DNA of 64,000 bases from JACCTU01 sp963737405 (GCA_963737405.1 CAVTSL010000006.1:372001-436000); one strand, 5' to 3'. Counted from the first letter of the stretch, positions 1-8,782 are shown. Numbers and translations: made by a program. Notes: generated by a model not told the origin, from the sequence alone.

Positions 1-214
1 ACTCCATGCCGAGGATCCGCCGCTTCGGCCGCCGGATCCCGGTGAAGAAACGCGAGACGAACGGCTTCGCCTTGCGCAGTCCGCAGTCGGTCCGGTTGAC
101 CGTCGTGGCGTGGATCTTGACGAGGACCTCGTCGTCACCCGGGACGGGCTTCTCGACCTCTTCGACTCGCAGGACCTCCGGCGGTCCGTAGCGGTCGTGG
201 ACGACGGCTCTCAA
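1..214 (-). CDS. MDR-family NAD(P)-dependent alcohol dehydrogenase/quinone reductase, N-terminal part
   Basis: This is the first 71 residues of a third tandem medium-chain dehydrogenase/reductase; the rest lies beyond the window edge. It opens RAVVHDRYGPPEVLRVEEVE and closely matches the N-terminus of the next gene upstream, including the GroES-like fold start and the ILGMEF motif. The start is a TTG (214-212) whose last bases overlap the TGA of the preceding gene, giving a TTGA overlap like the ATGA junction before it, so translation is probably coupled. No ATG or GTG is available at this position, and alignment to the paralogue fixes TTG as the start. Substrate unknown. Confidence 0.8.
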   Translation of the reverse strand, partial: MRAVVHDRYGPPEVLRVEEVEKPVPGDDEVLVKIHATTVNRTDCGLRKAKPFVSRFFTGIRRPKRRILGME

Positions 215-1167
215 GCCGAGCCGTTCACCGTGAGGACCACGTTGCCAGTCTTCTGCCAGCTCTCGACGTACTTCGTCGCCTCGACGACATCCTCGAGCGG
301 ATACGTCCGGTCGACGACCGCGCGGTAGTTCCCCGCCTCGACGAGCTCCTTCACGACGAGCACGTCGTCCTTCGTGAGCCGCGGCATGCCGAACACGACC
401 TTCCGTTTGCCGAACCAACGGGTCCACAGCAGGAGGGCGACGTTGAGCAGCCGATCGGTGGCGACGTAGAGGCCGCCCGGCCGCAGGGACCGCTTGGAGT
501 GGAAGAACGACTGCTTCCCGACGGCGTCGAGGATGACGTCGTACGTCTCGCCGTTCTTCGCGAAGTCCTCCTTCGTGTAGTCGATCGCCTCGTCCGCTCC
601 GAGCGAGCGCACGAGCTCGAGGTTCTTCGTGTTGCAGACCGCGGTCACGTGCGCGCCGAAGTGATGCGCCAACTGCACCGCCGCCGTTCCGCACGAGCCG
701 GACGCGCCGTAGACGAGGAGCCGCGTGCCGTCGCCGACGTTCGCACGTCGAAGCGCCGCCAAACCCTGGAACGCGCCGTCGAAGATCGCCGCCGCCTCGT
801 CGAACGGCATTCCCTCTGGCATCCGCGCGATCGGCGAGCTCTCCTTGATGCAGACGAACTCCGCGTTCGTCCCGAAGTTCCGAATCCCGAAGACCCGGTC
901 GCCCACCTCGAACTGCCTGACGGCGCCGCCGACTTCCGCGACCTCGCCCGCGAACTCCATGCCGAGGATCCGCTGCCTCGGACGGCGCAGCCCGAGCATG
1001 AAGCGCCAGAAGAACGGCTTGGCCGCTCGCATGTGACAGTCGGTCTGGTTGACGGTCGTCGCATGGACCCGCACGAGGACCTCGCCCGCTTCTGGCACTG
1101 GGCGCTCGACGTCCTCGAGCCGCAAGACCTCCGGCGGGCCGTAGCGGTCGTGGACGACGGCCCTCAT
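211..1167 (-). CDS. MDR-family NAD(P)-dependent alcohol dehydrogenase/quinone reductase
   Basis: A 318-residue zinc-independent MDR protein (quinone oxidoreductase/enoyl reductase type). The N-terminal GroES-like domain (about 1-125) is followed by a Rossmann domain with the nucleotide-binding motif GASGSCGTAAVQLAHHFGA near residue 145. There is no structural-zinc Cys cluster. It probably reduces a quinone, enone or aldehyde with NAD(P)H in the cytoplasm. The ATG at 1167 overlaps the stop of the preceding gene (ATGA), and the alignable start is RAVVHDRYGPPEV. An open frame continues upstream to 1998, but that is the antisense shadow of the neighbouring gene's frame. It is the second of three tandem paralogues under the TetR-associated promoter. 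Confidence 0.88.
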   Translation of the reverse strand: MRAVVHDRYGPPEVLRLEDVERPVPEAGEVLVRVHATTVNQTDCHMRAAKPFFWRFMLGLRRPRQRILGMEFAGEVAEVGGAVRQFEVGDRVFGIRNFGTNAEFVCIKESSPIARMPEGMPFDEAAAIFDGAFQGLAALRRANVGDGTRLLVYGASGSCGTAAVQLAHHFGAHVTAVCNTKNLELVRSLGADEAIDYTKEDFAKNGETYDVILDAVGKQSFFHSKRSLRPGGLYVATDRLLNVALLLWTRWFGKRKVVFGMPRLTKDDVLVVKELVEAGNYRAVVDRTYPLEDVVEATKYVESWQKTGNVVLTVNGSA

Positions 1168-2189
1168 ACGGTGATGACGACCTTCCCGCGCGCGTGCCCC
1201 TCCCCGAGATAGTCGAGCGCCTGGGGCACCTGACGGAGCTCGTAGCGCCGGTCGACGACCGGCTTCACCGTGCCGGCGGCAAGGAGCTCCTGCATGAGGA
1301 GGAGATCCTCCTTGTTGATCTTGGCGACGAAGAAGGCGACCTTCTGGCTCCTCACGAGCCCGGAGAGCAGCGTCGCTCCGAGGTGCGGCAGCGGTCCGAG
1401 CCCCTTGTTCATCGGCCCGCCGACCACGACGACGGTCGCGTCCTTCTTCAGCACGCGTCCGAACTGCCGGAACGGACGGCTCCCCGCGATGTCGAGCATC
1501 AGGTCGTGACGCTCGCCGCTCCTCGTGAAGTCCTGCTCGGTGTAGTTGCAGATCCGATCCGCGCCGCTCGCCTCGGCGGTCGGCACGTTGCTCGTGCTGC
1601 AGACCGCGGTGACGTCCGCGCCGAAGTGCTTCGCGAGCTGGACCGCGAACGAGCCGACGCCGCCCGACGCGCCGTTGATCAGGACCTTCTGCCCGGGCTG
1701 AACGTGCCCCGTGTCGCGAAGCGCCTGCAGCGCGGTCAGCGCGGCGATCGGAACGGAAGCTGCCTCTTCGAACGAGACGTTCGCGGGCTTTGCGACGAGC
1801 CGCACCTCTCGGGCCGCGGCGTACTCCGCCCATGCGCCCTTGGCGGTGCCGAACACCTCGTCGCCCGGCTTGAACTCGGTGACGTCCTTCCCGACGGCCT
1901 CGACGCGGCCCGCCAGGTCGGCACCCACCTCGGGGGTCTTCGGCCGGCGCAGCCCGTTGCCGAACCGCGCGAAGAACGGCCCCATGACCCCGTACCACTC
2001 GGCCGGGTTGACGGACGAGGCCTCGACGCGGACGAGCACCTGGTCGTCCGCGATCGGCGGTGTGTCGACCTCGCGGAGGTCGACGCCGGCAGACGAGCCG
2101 TAGCGCGTGTGGACGATCGCCTTCATCGTGGCCGGGCGAGCCTCGCGTGGAGGTGAAGCCTGCAAGTGTCGGACCGATGACGATTCCAT
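1164..2189 (-). CDS. MDR-family NAD(P)-dependent alcohol dehydrogenase/quinone reductase
   Basis: A 341-residue MDR protein. After a short N-terminal tail the domain starts at KAIVHTRYG, and the dinucleotide motif GASGGVGSFAVQLAKHFGA lies in the centre. It is zinc-free like its two downstream paralogues, but more divergent. The start at 2189 (MESSSV) is chosen because GAGGAGG sits 5 bases upstream. The internal ATG at 2126, where homology begins, has no good ribosome binding site, and the ATG at 2219 lies inside the preceding small gene. This is the first enzyme gene of an operon divergent from the TetR gene, so electrophile- or quinone-responsive detoxification is the likeliest role (inference). 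Confidence 0.88.
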   Translation of the reverse strand: MESSSVRHLQASPPREARPATMKAIVHTRYGSSAGVDLREVDTPPIADDQVLVRVEASSVNPAEWYGVMGPFFARFGNGLRRPKTPEVGADLAGRVEAVGKDVTEFKPGDEVFGTAKGAWAEYAAAREVRLVAKPANVSFEEAASVPIAALTALQALRDTGHVQPGQKVLINGASGGVGSFAVQLAKHFGADVTAVCSTSNVPTAEASGADRICNYTEQDFTRSGERHDLMLDIAGSRPFRQFGRVLKKDATVVVVGGPMNKGLGPLPHLGATLLSGLVRSQKVAFFVAKINKEDLLLMQELLAAGTVKPVVDRRYELRQVPQALDYLGEGHARGKVVITV

Positions 2190-2215
2190 GTGTGCCTCCT
2201 CGGCGTGGAAAGTCT

Positions 2216-2398
2216 TCACGCCGGCCGATGTGCGACCGGCGTCGGGTCGAGGCGATCCGCCGCGCGGCGGAGGAGCGCGGCGAGGGAGCGACCCCTCCGC
2301 GGAGCGCGGCGGAACCCTTCGGCGGCCTGCTCCTCGCGGAGGCGTCGGCCGCGGTGGTGGGCGACGATGAGCTCGTCGTGCGGATCGCTGATGAACAT
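2216..2398 (-). CDS. small conserved-looking protein leading the MDR operon
   Basis: A 60-residue basic, Arg-rich protein starting MFISDPHDELIVAHHRG. It has no recognised domain, membrane segment or cysteine. The start at 2398 has an excellent GGGAGG six bases upstream; the longer ATG at 2428 lacks one. It sits between the divergent promoter and the first MDR gene with only 26 bases to the latter's start, so it should be cotranscribed. Small Arg-rich proteins of this look are common beside regulators in high-GC actinobacteria. Function unknown. Confidence 0.5.
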   Translation of the reverse strand: MFISDPHDELIVAHHRGRRLREEQAAEGFRRAPRRGRSLAALLRRAADRLDPTPVAHRPA

Positions 2399-2438
2399 CG
2401 GTGACCTCCCGCTGGGAACTCGACTCACGCTGTAAGCG

Positions 2439-2500
2439 TACGCCGTAAGCTACACATACGACGTAAGTTTGTCAATCGCCGTCGCCAGACATACAATGTA
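2439..2500. promoter_or_regulatory. divergent promoters with three TACRNYGTA operator boxes (TetR/MDR operon)
   Basis: Three odd-centred palindromes occur here, each followed by A(A)G: TACGCCGTA (2439-2447), TACGACGTA (2457-2465) and TACAATGTA (2492-2500). The first two are spaced 18 bases apart and the last two 35, so they lie roughly on one DNA face. A plus-strand promoter TTGTCA (2469-2474), 17-base spacer, TACAAT (2492-2497) ends only about 12 bases before the TetR ATG. A minus-strand TTGACA (2475-2470) with a 17-base spacer and TAGCTT serves the MDR operon. The boxes cover both -10 regions, so autorepression plus repression of the MDR operon is the natural reading. Confidence 0.72.
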
Positions 2501-2509
2501 AGCCTGAGC

Positions 2510-3196
2510 ATGGAAGCGATCGGCAGCGACATCCCCGCCACCCCTGCCCGGGCGCCCCTGAGCAAGGAGCGCGTGCTCAGGGCCGCCGTCGAGCTCGCCG
2601 ACAAGGACGGGATCGACGCGCTCAGCATGCGCCGGCTCGCCAAGGAGCTCGGCGTCGAGGCGATGTCGCTCTACAACCACGTCGCGAACAAGGACGAGAT
2701 CCTCGCGGGCATCGTCGAGATCGTCGCGAGCGAGGTCGAGAACCCCGTCACGTCCGACGAGCTGGACTGGAAGGCGGCGATCCGCGGCAGCGCGATCTCG
2801 ACCCACGACGCGTTCCTGCGCCACCGCTGGTCGTGCCCGCTGATGATGAAGACCGCGACCGTGATCCCCTCGCGGATGCGGTGGATGGAGTCGCTGCTCA
2901 AGACGCTCCGCGAGGCGGGCTTCTCCCCGAACCTCACGCATCACGCGTACCACGCGCTCGAGAGCCACATCACGGGGTTCACGCTCTGGCAGGTGAGCTT
3001 CCCGTTCACGACGCGTGAGGAGCTCCTCGCCATGGCCGGCGACTTCCTGCGCGAGATCCCGACCGACGAGTACCCGTACGTGATCGAGCACGCAGAGGAG
3101 CATCTCGCCGAGCCGGATCCGAACGAGCCGACCGAGTTCGAGTTCGGGCTCGATCTGATCCTCGACGGCCTCGAGCGGATGCGCGACGCGGCCTAG
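2510..3196 (+). CDS. TetR/AcrR-family transcriptional regulator
   Basis: A 228-residue regulator. The N-terminal helix-turn-helix (about 20-68) contains LSMRRLAKELGVEAMSLYNH followed by the KDEIL segment typical of TetR DNA-binding domains. The C-terminal ligand-binding region resembles the tetracycline-repressor C-terminal fold. It has almost no leader: the predicted -10 TACAAT ends 12 bases before the ATG and there is no Shine-Dalgarno, so translation is probably leaderless or nearly so. It is divergent from the triple MDR operon and probably represses both directions through the three TACRNYGTA boxes. The ligand is unknown; an electrophile or quinone-like compound would suit the enzymes it controls. 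Confidence 0.9.
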   Translation: MEAIGSDIPATPARAPLSKERVLRAAVELADKDGIDALSMRRLAKELGVEAMSLYNHVANKDEILAGIVEIVASEVENPVTSDELDWKAAIRGSAISTHDAFLRHRWSCPLMMKTATVIPSRMRWMESLLKTLREAGFSPNLTHHAYHALESHITGFTLWQVSFPFTTREELLAMAGDFLREIPTDEYPYVIEHAEEHLAEPDPNEPTEFEFGLDLILDGLERMRDAA

Positions 3197-3245
3197 CGCT
3201 CCGGCCCGTCGTCGCTGAAGGAGCGCCGGTGGCACAATCGACTCG

Positions 3246-3798
3246 ATGAGGCGCTTCGCCTCCCTTGTCGCGACGCTCCCGCTCGTCTGCGGGGGAATGC
3301 TCGCGGCGCACGACCTTGCGTATCGGCTGGTCGGCGGCGCCGCGGCGCACACGCACACGCCACGACTATCTCCGCTCCGCGCCGCTCGCATTCGGTCTGC
3401 TGATCGCGCTCTCGGTGGCGGTCTTGGGCCTTGCGCTCCGTGAGCCGCACAAGCCGCTCCGGGTGTCGGCGTGGGCCTTCGCGCTGGCGCCGCCGCTCGC
3501 CTTCGCCGTCCAGGAGCATCTCGAGCGCGCCCTGCAGGGGGAGTCCGTAGTCAGGGCGGCGCTCGAGCCGACGTTCGCCGTCGGGCTGCTTCTCCAGCTC
3601 CCGTTCGCGCTTCTGGCGTACGTCGTCGCCCGCGTGCTTCTGCGGGGAGCGAGCCTCGTCGCCGAACTGCTCGCGCGTCGCTCGCTGCACCCGATGAGGC
3701 CGGCTGGGCGAGCGTCACACGCGGATGTCGACCTGCTTCGACCGGCCGTGCTCGGCCGCGGCTTCTCGGGTCGAGGTCCGCCGATCCTCTCGAGCTGA
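3246..3798 (+). CDS. polytopic membrane protein of the copper block (frameshifted)
   Basis: The reading is split. The first part (from ATG 3246) gives RRFASLVATLPLVCGGMLAA and then a His-rich HTHT stretch. The second part, in the +1 frame, gives hydrophobic segments around APLAFGLLIALSVAVLGLAL, the AWAFALAPPLAFAV region and LLQLPFALLAYVVARVLL. Joining them near 3355-3365, in the CACACGCACACGCC tract, requires removing one base and yields a four-helix membrane protein of about 180 residues. It lies directly upstream of CopC-CopD and YcnI and probably belongs to that operon. No function is assigned. The break may be real or a sequence error. Confidence 0.5.
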
Positions 3799-3853
3799 GC
3801 TTGTTTCGCCCGCTCCGCTCCGGCGCGGGAAGCATCGAAAGGAAGGAACCGCC

Positions 3854-5503
3854 ATCCGAACGCGACTCGTCGCGATCGTGGCGGCTGCCGCCGCGCTTGC
3901 GCTGCCGCCGGCCGCCTCGGCTCATGCCGTCCTGCTCGGGACGACGCCGTCGAACGACGCCGTCGTTCCGTCGGCACCGGCGCTCGTAACGCTGCGCTTC
4001 AACGAGCCCGTCGAGACCCAGTTCGGGTCGCTCCGGGTCTACAACGCAGCGGCGCACCGCGTCGACACCGGCTCGATTCGGCGGCCGGACGACCGGTCGG
4101 TCGCGGTGCCACTTCGACCACATCTCGGCCGGGGTACCTACACGGTCACCTGGCGCGTGGTCTCGGCGGACTCGCACCCCGTTCAGGGCGCGTTCGTCTT
4201 CCACATCGGCGCGCCCGGCGCGAACCCTGCGGGCATCGCCTCGGAGGTCCGGAACCGTGGGGCACCACAGTGGATCGTCACCTTCGGGGACGGGCTGAGA
4301 GCGATCCAGTTCGCGCTCTTGCTCCTTTGTGCGGGCGGCGCATTCGCGCTTCTCTGGACGTTGCGCAGCGCCGGCGCGAAGGTTCGCGCACGTCTGTACG
4401 CGGCCTTGGCCGGAGCGGCGGCCGCCTTGGCGGCCGCGGCGATCATGGGGATCGTCGCTCAGGGTGCGATCGCCGGCGGGTTCGGCTTCTCGCAAGCGCT
4501 TCGTTGGGACGCGGTCTCGGCCGTGCTTCAGACCCGGTACGGGCACGCCTGGGCGCTCGCCGCGCTCGGAGCGCTCACGCTGGTGTCGGTTGCCGTCTGG
4601 GCGACCGACGGGTCGAGGACGGCAGGTGTCGTTGCGTTCGCGATCGCAGCGGCGTGCGCCTGCGTTCCGACGTTCGTCGGACACGCGCACGTGACCGGCC
4701 TCGCCGCCACGGTCGCCGACCTCGCGCACATCCAGGCAGCGGCGATCTGGACCGGCGGGTTGGCGACCCTCGTTGCCGCGCTCGCTCTCGAGCGCCGCTC
4801 GCGTTGGCGTCTGGCCGCAACCGCCGTCCCGGCGTTCTCCCGGACCGCAGTCGTGTCCGTCGCGGTGCTGATCGTGGCGGGCACATTGAGCGGCTACCTG
4901 GAGGTGCGAGCGTTGCGCGGGCTCTGGGAGACGCACTACGGCCAGCTGCTGCTCGTCAAGCTCGCGCTGGTCGTGCCGCTGCTCGCGCTCGGGGCGATCA
5001 ACAATCGCTACGCGGTTCCGCGTCTTCGGCGCGAGCTCGCCTCCCCGGAGGAACGGCGGGGCTTCGTCACCCGAGTCGGCTTCGAACTCGCGCTCATGGT
5101 GGCCGTGGTGAGCGTGACCGCGGTGCTCGTTGCGGAGCCGCCGGCACGCGCGGCGGTCGCACCGACAGGCCCGGCGGCGGTCGACACGACCGTCGGGCCC
5201 TACGAGCTCAACCTCGTCGTCGATCCCGCCGTGGCGGGCCTGAATGCGATCCACCTGTACCTGCTCGACGCGTCCGGCCGCCCCGCGAAGGTCGCGGCGG
5301 TCCAGGTCGCTGCGAGCCTTCCGAGCAGTCGCATCGGCCCGATTCGGTTCGACGCGCACCCCCTCGCGCCGGGCCACTTCGCGGTCCACGGCGCCCAGCT
5401 TGCGTTGCCGGGCGACTGGCAGCTGCGCGTCAGCGTCCGTCGCGGCGAGTTCGACCAGTTCGAGCAAACCGTTCCCATCCCGATCAGAAAGGGCAATCAG
5501 TGA
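3854..5503 (+). CDS. CopC-CopD-YtkA-like copper resistance fusion protein
   Basis: A fusion of about 549 residues. A signal peptide ends at ASA, and the mature protein begins with His (HAVLLGTTPSNDAVV), the typical copper-binding N-terminus of CopC. A CopC beta-sandwich (about 27-120) is followed by about eight membrane helices of a CopD domain (about 140-440) and a periplasmic YtkA-like C-terminal domain (about 455-545). It should bind copper in the periplasm and pass it across the membrane. The start is unusual: the signal peptide calls for initiation at an ATC codon (3854), which has AAGGAAGGAA just upstream. The nearest ATG (3725) overlaps the previous gene, and GTG 3878 would remove the basic n-region. 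It overlaps ycnI by GTGA. Confidence 0.85.
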   Translation: MRTRLVAIVAAAAALALPPAASAHAVLLGTTPSNDAVVPSAPALVTLRFNEPVETQFGSLRVYNAAAHRVDTGSIRRPDDRSVAVPLRPHLGRGTYTVTWRVVSADSHPVQGAFVFHIGAPGANPAGIASEVRNRGAPQWIVTFGDGLRAIQFALLLLCAGGAFALLWTLRSAGAKVRARLYAALAGAAAALAAAAIMGIVAQGAIAGGFGFSQALRWDAVSAVLQTRYGHAWALAALGALTLVSVAVWATDGSRTAGVVAFAIAAACACVPTFVGHAHVTGLAATVADLAHIQAAAIWTGGLATLVAALALERRSRWRLAATAVPAFSRTAVVSVAVLIVAGTLSGYLEVRALRGLWETHYGQLLLVKLALVVPLLALGAINNRYAVPRLRRELASPEERRGFVTRVGFELALMVAVVSVTAVLVAEPPARAAVAPTGPAAVDTTVGPYELNLVVDPAVAGLNAIHLYLLDASGRPAKVAAVQVAASLPSSRIGPIRFDAHPLAPGHFAVHGAQLALPGDWQLRVSVRRGEFDQFEQTVPIPIRKGNQ

Positions 5504-6153
5504 AGACCACCCGCGTCGTCCTCGTAACGGCGGCCGGAGCGCTGCTGCTCGCGCCAACAGCCGCCGCCCACGTGACGCTCAATCCCCGCGACGCCGCCGC
5601 CGACAGCTTCGCGAAGTTCGACGTCCGCGTCCCCAACGAACGCCCGACCGCCGACACGATCGGCGTCACCATCCGGCTTCCCCAAGGGCTGACCGACGTC
5701 AGCTTCCAGGCCAAACCGGGCTGGCGCCGCACCGTGACGATGGAGAAGCTCGCCAACCCGGTCACGGTCGAGGGTGAGCAAGTCACCGAGCGAGTCGCAA
5801 CGGTCAACTGGAGCGGCGGGACGATCGCGCCGGGCGAGTTCGACGAGTTCGGCATCAGCGCCCACGTCCCGAACACGCCCGGCCGCGTGCTCGTGTTCCC
5901 TGCCCTTCAGACGTACACCGGCGGTGAGGTCGTCCGCTGGATCGGCGCACCCGACGCCGACGAGCCCGCGCCACGCGTTCAGGTCACCGCCGCCGGCGGC
6001 GGGACAAACGCCGCTCCGACGCAGGCGGCCGCTGACGAAGGCGACGACGGGGACGATCGGTCCGATCTCGCGCTCGGTCTCGCGATCGCAGGTCTGGCGG
6101 CCGGCGTGATCGCGCTCGGAGTCGCGCTCTTTCGGGGGCGACGCGCCGCATGA
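5500..6153 (+). CDS. ycnI: YcnI-like copper-binding membrane-anchored protein (DUF1775)
   Basis: A 217-residue protein. A signal peptide is followed by mature AHVTLNP; the N-terminal His is the copper ligand in this family. The DUF1775 domain spans about 24-150 (VRVPNERPTADTIGVTIRLP and a later GGEVVRWIGAPDADEPAP). An Ala/Asp-rich linker leads to a single C-terminal membrane helix (LALGLAIAGLAAGVIALGVA) and a short basic tail. The GTG start at 5500 overlaps the CopC-CopD stop, and its own stop overlaps the next ATG, so three genes are translationally coupled. The usual genomic pairing of YcnI with CopC/CopD supports a role in copper handling. Confidence 0.9.
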   Translation: MKTTRVVLVTAAGALLLAPTAAAHVTLNPRDAAADSFAKFDVRVPNERPTADTIGVTIRLPQGLTDVSFQAKPGWRRTVTMEKLANPVTVEGEQVTERVATVNWSGGTIAPGEFDEFGISAHVPNTPGRVLVFPALQTYTGGEVVRWIGAPDADEPAPRVQVTAAGGGTNAAPTQAAADEGDDGDDRSDLALGLAIAGLAAGVIALGVALFRGRRAA

Positions 6154-6795
6154 CCCGGCTCCTCGCGGCGGCCGCACTCGCCGCGCTCGTGTCCTGCCCG
6201 GCCGCCCTCGCACACGGGGGCGCGCCGGGCTTCACCTCGACCGTGCGCGTGCTCCGGCCTGCGGTTCCAGGCGTCAGCGTGCGGGTGCTCGAGCACGACG
6301 ACCGCCTGCTGCTCGAGAACACCGGCAACGAAGACGTCGTCATCCTCGGCTACGACGGCGAGCCGTACCTCCGTTTCAGCGGCGGACGCGTCTACGAGAA
6401 CCTGAACTCGCCGGCCAAGTACCTGAACGGCGACCGCTACGGGAACGTCAAGCTGCCGCCGAACGCAAACGCGAAAGCGACGCCGAGATGGGTCATCGCT
6501 GCTCGCAGCGACCAATTCGACTGGCACGACCACCGCATCCACTGGATGAGCCCGATTCCTCCCGCGAAGATCCAGGCCGCCCCGAACGCGCGCCACCACG
6601 TCTTCGACTGGCGAGTCCCGGGCCTCGCCGCCGGCAGGCGATTCACGATTGCAGGCTCCCTCGACTACGCGCCGGTGCCGAAGCGAACGCTCTGGCCGTT
6701 CGTCGTCGTCGGAGGTGCGGCAATCGTGTCTCCTCAGCGCGGCCGGGCTCGTCGTCGTGTCTCGCCGAGATCGAACGACGTCACCCGGGGGTTAG
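6150..6795 (+). CDS. secreted/membrane-anchored protein of the copper operon (frameshifted near C-terminus)
   Basis: A protein of about 214 residues. A signal peptide (ends ALA) is followed by HGGAPGFTSTV, so the mature protein again starts with His, as in its two partners. The His-rich centre (DWHDHRIHWM) could bind metal. One extra base near 6726-6736 shifts the frame: without it the C-terminus reads as a membrane helix (LLSAAGLVVVSRRDRTT) ending at TAG 6793-6795. With it, an artefactual open frame runs on for another 2 kb. The ATG overlaps the ycnI stop (ATGA). The family is not recognised by name; the context suggests a third copper-handling component. Confidence 0.75.
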
Positions 6796-6885
6796 CCGAA
6801 CCACGGCTTCGCGGTCTGCACCACTGCGGTGCGGCCCGACCGGAGCGACGCTTGGTGCTCCAACTCAACAGTAAGGAGCAACGAG

Positions 6886-7614
6886 ATGTCCTCTACCGCA
6901 AGCCGGCGCCGCCTCACGGGCGACGGCGTGGCCCTGATCATCGTCGGCAGCATCGTCGGGCTCCTCGCTCTCGGAGTGCTCGCGAGCGCGGTCGGCGGCG
7001 TGCGCTGGGCCGACCACGAGCGAGACGCCGACGGGTACTTCACGACCTCCGCTCATCGGTACTCGAGCGGCGCCTACGCGATCACACACCAAGGCATCGA
7101 TGTCGACGGGCTGCCGAACGGAGTCGACGTCGACGACGAGGTCGCCCGCGTTCGCATCACCGCCGACAGCACGAACGGTCACCCCGTGTTCGTCGGGATC
7201 GCCCGCGAGCGCGACGTCGAGTCCTACCTCGCGAACGTCCCGCACTCGGAGCTCACGGACTTCGAGGTCGATCCGTTCCGTCCGGCGTACGAGAGCGTCG
7301 TCGGCACTGCGCGGCCGGCCCGCCCCGGCGCGCAGGACATCTGGGTCGCATCGGCCTCCGGGTCGGGCTCGCAGACGCTGACGTGGCGCGTCCAGGACGG
7401 CTCGTGGGCGGTCGTCGCGATGAACGCCGACGGCGCACGCGGCGTCGAGGCGGACGTCGCCGTCGGCGCGAAGATCCGCTACATCGGCTGGATCCTCGTC
7501 GGCATCTTCGCAGTCGGTGCGTTCCTCGCCGCTCTGGCGACGACGCTGATCGTCCTCGGCGCACGTCGCCGCGAGCCGATCGCCCCGTCCGCGCCGGCGG
7601 CCGCCGTCAACTAG
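6886..7614 (+). CDS. membrane protein with two terminal helices and an extracytoplasmic domain
   Basis: A 242-residue protein with an N-terminal membrane helix (VALIIVGSIVGLLALGVLAS), an exported central domain of about 150 residues, and a C-terminal helix (IGWILVGIFAVGAFLAALAT) ending in a basic tail. It is typical of actinobacterial proteins that sense or shape the envelope, but no catalytic motif is visible. The start at 6886 is set by AAGGAG seven bases upstream. It lies 90 bases after the copper operon and is followed by a strong hairpin at 7631-7660. Function unknown. Confidence 0.8.
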   Translation: MSSTASRRRLTGDGVALIIVGSIVGLLALGVLASAVGGVRWADHERDADGYFTTSAHRYSSGAYAITHQGIDVDGLPNGVDVDDEVARVRITADSTNGHPVFVGIARERDVESYLANVPHSELTDFEVDPFRPAYESVVGTARPARPGAQDIWVASASGSGSQTLTWRVQDGSWAVVAMNADGARGVEADVAVGAKIRYIGWILVGIFAVGAFLAALATTLIVLGARRREPIAPSAPAAAVN

Positions 7615-7630
7615 CCACAGCTCGTGCAGG

Positions 7631-7660
7631 TGCGGCCCGTCGGAGCTCCGGCGGGCCGCA
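7631..7660 (+). terminator. strong GC hairpin, probable terminator
   Basis: The 13-base stem TGCGGCCCGTCGG / CCGGCGGGCCGCA with loop AGCT contains a single G-T wobble. There is no T-tract, which is common for high-GC actinobacterial terminators. It sits 16 bases after the stop of the membrane-protein gene. Its stem is nearly identical to the hairpin at 9132-9161. Confidence 0.6.
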
Positions 7661-7736
7661 CGGCTCGGATCGTCGCGGCAGGACCTCCCGGACGGTCGGC
7701 GAATCCCGTTTGCTCTTGAGGAGCTCCACCGCGGTC

Positions 7737-8757
7737 ATGATGTTCGCGATCGTCGTTGCGGTCGCGATCACAGCGTCGAGCGTCGCTGCAGCGAAGCCTG
7801 ACCCCGGCGTGGAGATCGCCGCGGCCGGCGACGTCACCCTCGGGCGCGCCGGCAGGCACCCGCCCGGAGGTCCCGAGCAGCTGTTCGCGGGCGTGCGTGC
7901 GCTCTTGGGCGCACCGATCTCCCTCGGGAATCTCGGAGACGACCCTCGTCGACCCCACGGCGCGTCTCGCCAGCAAGTGCGGCCTTTCGTCGACCGACTG
8001 CTATGCGTTCAGCGCGCCCGAGCGCTTTGCACAGGGGCTTCGTCGAGTCGGCTTCACGGCGTTCACCGTCGCGAACAACCACAGCAACGACTACGGCGCA
8101 GGCGGCCGCGTTCGCACCGTCGCGGCGCTCGAGCGCGCCGGTCTGCGCACGACGGGTGGGCCGACACAGATCACGGTCGTTCATACCGGCGGGATGCGCG
8201 TCGCGCTCGTGGGTTTCGCTCCGTATGCGTCGTCGGCGAACCTTCTCGACCTCCGGGCTGCACGACGGCTCGTGCAGTCGGCGTCGCGGCGTGCCGACAT
8301 CGTCGTCGTCACCATGCACCTCGGCGCGGAGGGGACGGATCGGGCGCACGTCCCGCGAGGCCCGGAGTTCTACCTAGGGGAGGCGCGCGGGGACGCACGC
8401 GCGTTCGGCCACGCCGTCGTCGACGCGGGCGCAGACCTGGTCGTCGGACACGGCCCGCACGTCCTCCGCGGCATGGAGTGGTACCGCGGACGGCTGATCG
8501 CCTACAGCCTCGGAAACTTCAGCGGCTACCACACGCTCGGGCTCGTCGGCCCACTCTCGTACAGCGCGGTGCTGCGCGTGAAGCTCGACGCGCGAGGGCG
8601 GTTCGTGCACGGCCGGCTCGTGCCGATGCGACTCGTCGGGTCGGGAACGCCGAGGATCGATCCGTCGCGCACGTCGGTCGCGCTCGTCCGCCGGCTCTCG
8701 AGAGAAGACTTCGGGCGGACCGCGGCGACGCTCGACGCCGACGGCGCCATTCGTTGA
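7737..8757 (+). CDS. CapA-family poly-gamma-glutamate/capsule metallophosphatase-like protein (frameshifted)
   Basis: About 339 residues after correction. An N-terminal signal helix (FAIVVAVAITASSVAAA) is followed by the CapA-type motifs AAAGDVTLGR, TVANNHSNDYG, VVTMHLGAEG and GHGPHVLRGMEW, all metallophosphatase-like residues of the family. The first 66 residues are in one frame and the rest in the +1 frame; removing one base near 7931-7937 (ctcGgag) gives NLETTLVDP, exactly as expected for CapA. The ATG at 7737 is followed by a second ATG at 7740. No capsule synthesis genes are nearby, so the substrate is open; the family is exported or membrane-tethered. Confidence 0.8.
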
Positions 8758-8782
8758 CTCAGCCCGCGGAGGGCAGGTTGCG

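Noticed and set aside
1168..1998. Open frame extending the second MDR gene upstream to a 595-residue product
   Set aside because: The N-terminal 277 residues are Arg/Gly/Ala-rich antisense-like sequence in the shadow of the neighbouring MDR gene; homology starts at 1167 with an ATGA overlap.
3725..3853. ATG 3725 as the start of CopC-CopD
   Set aside because: It overlaps the upstream gene by 74 bases, has no ribosome binding site and puts 43 residues before the signal peptide; ATC 3854 fits better, though ATC is rare.
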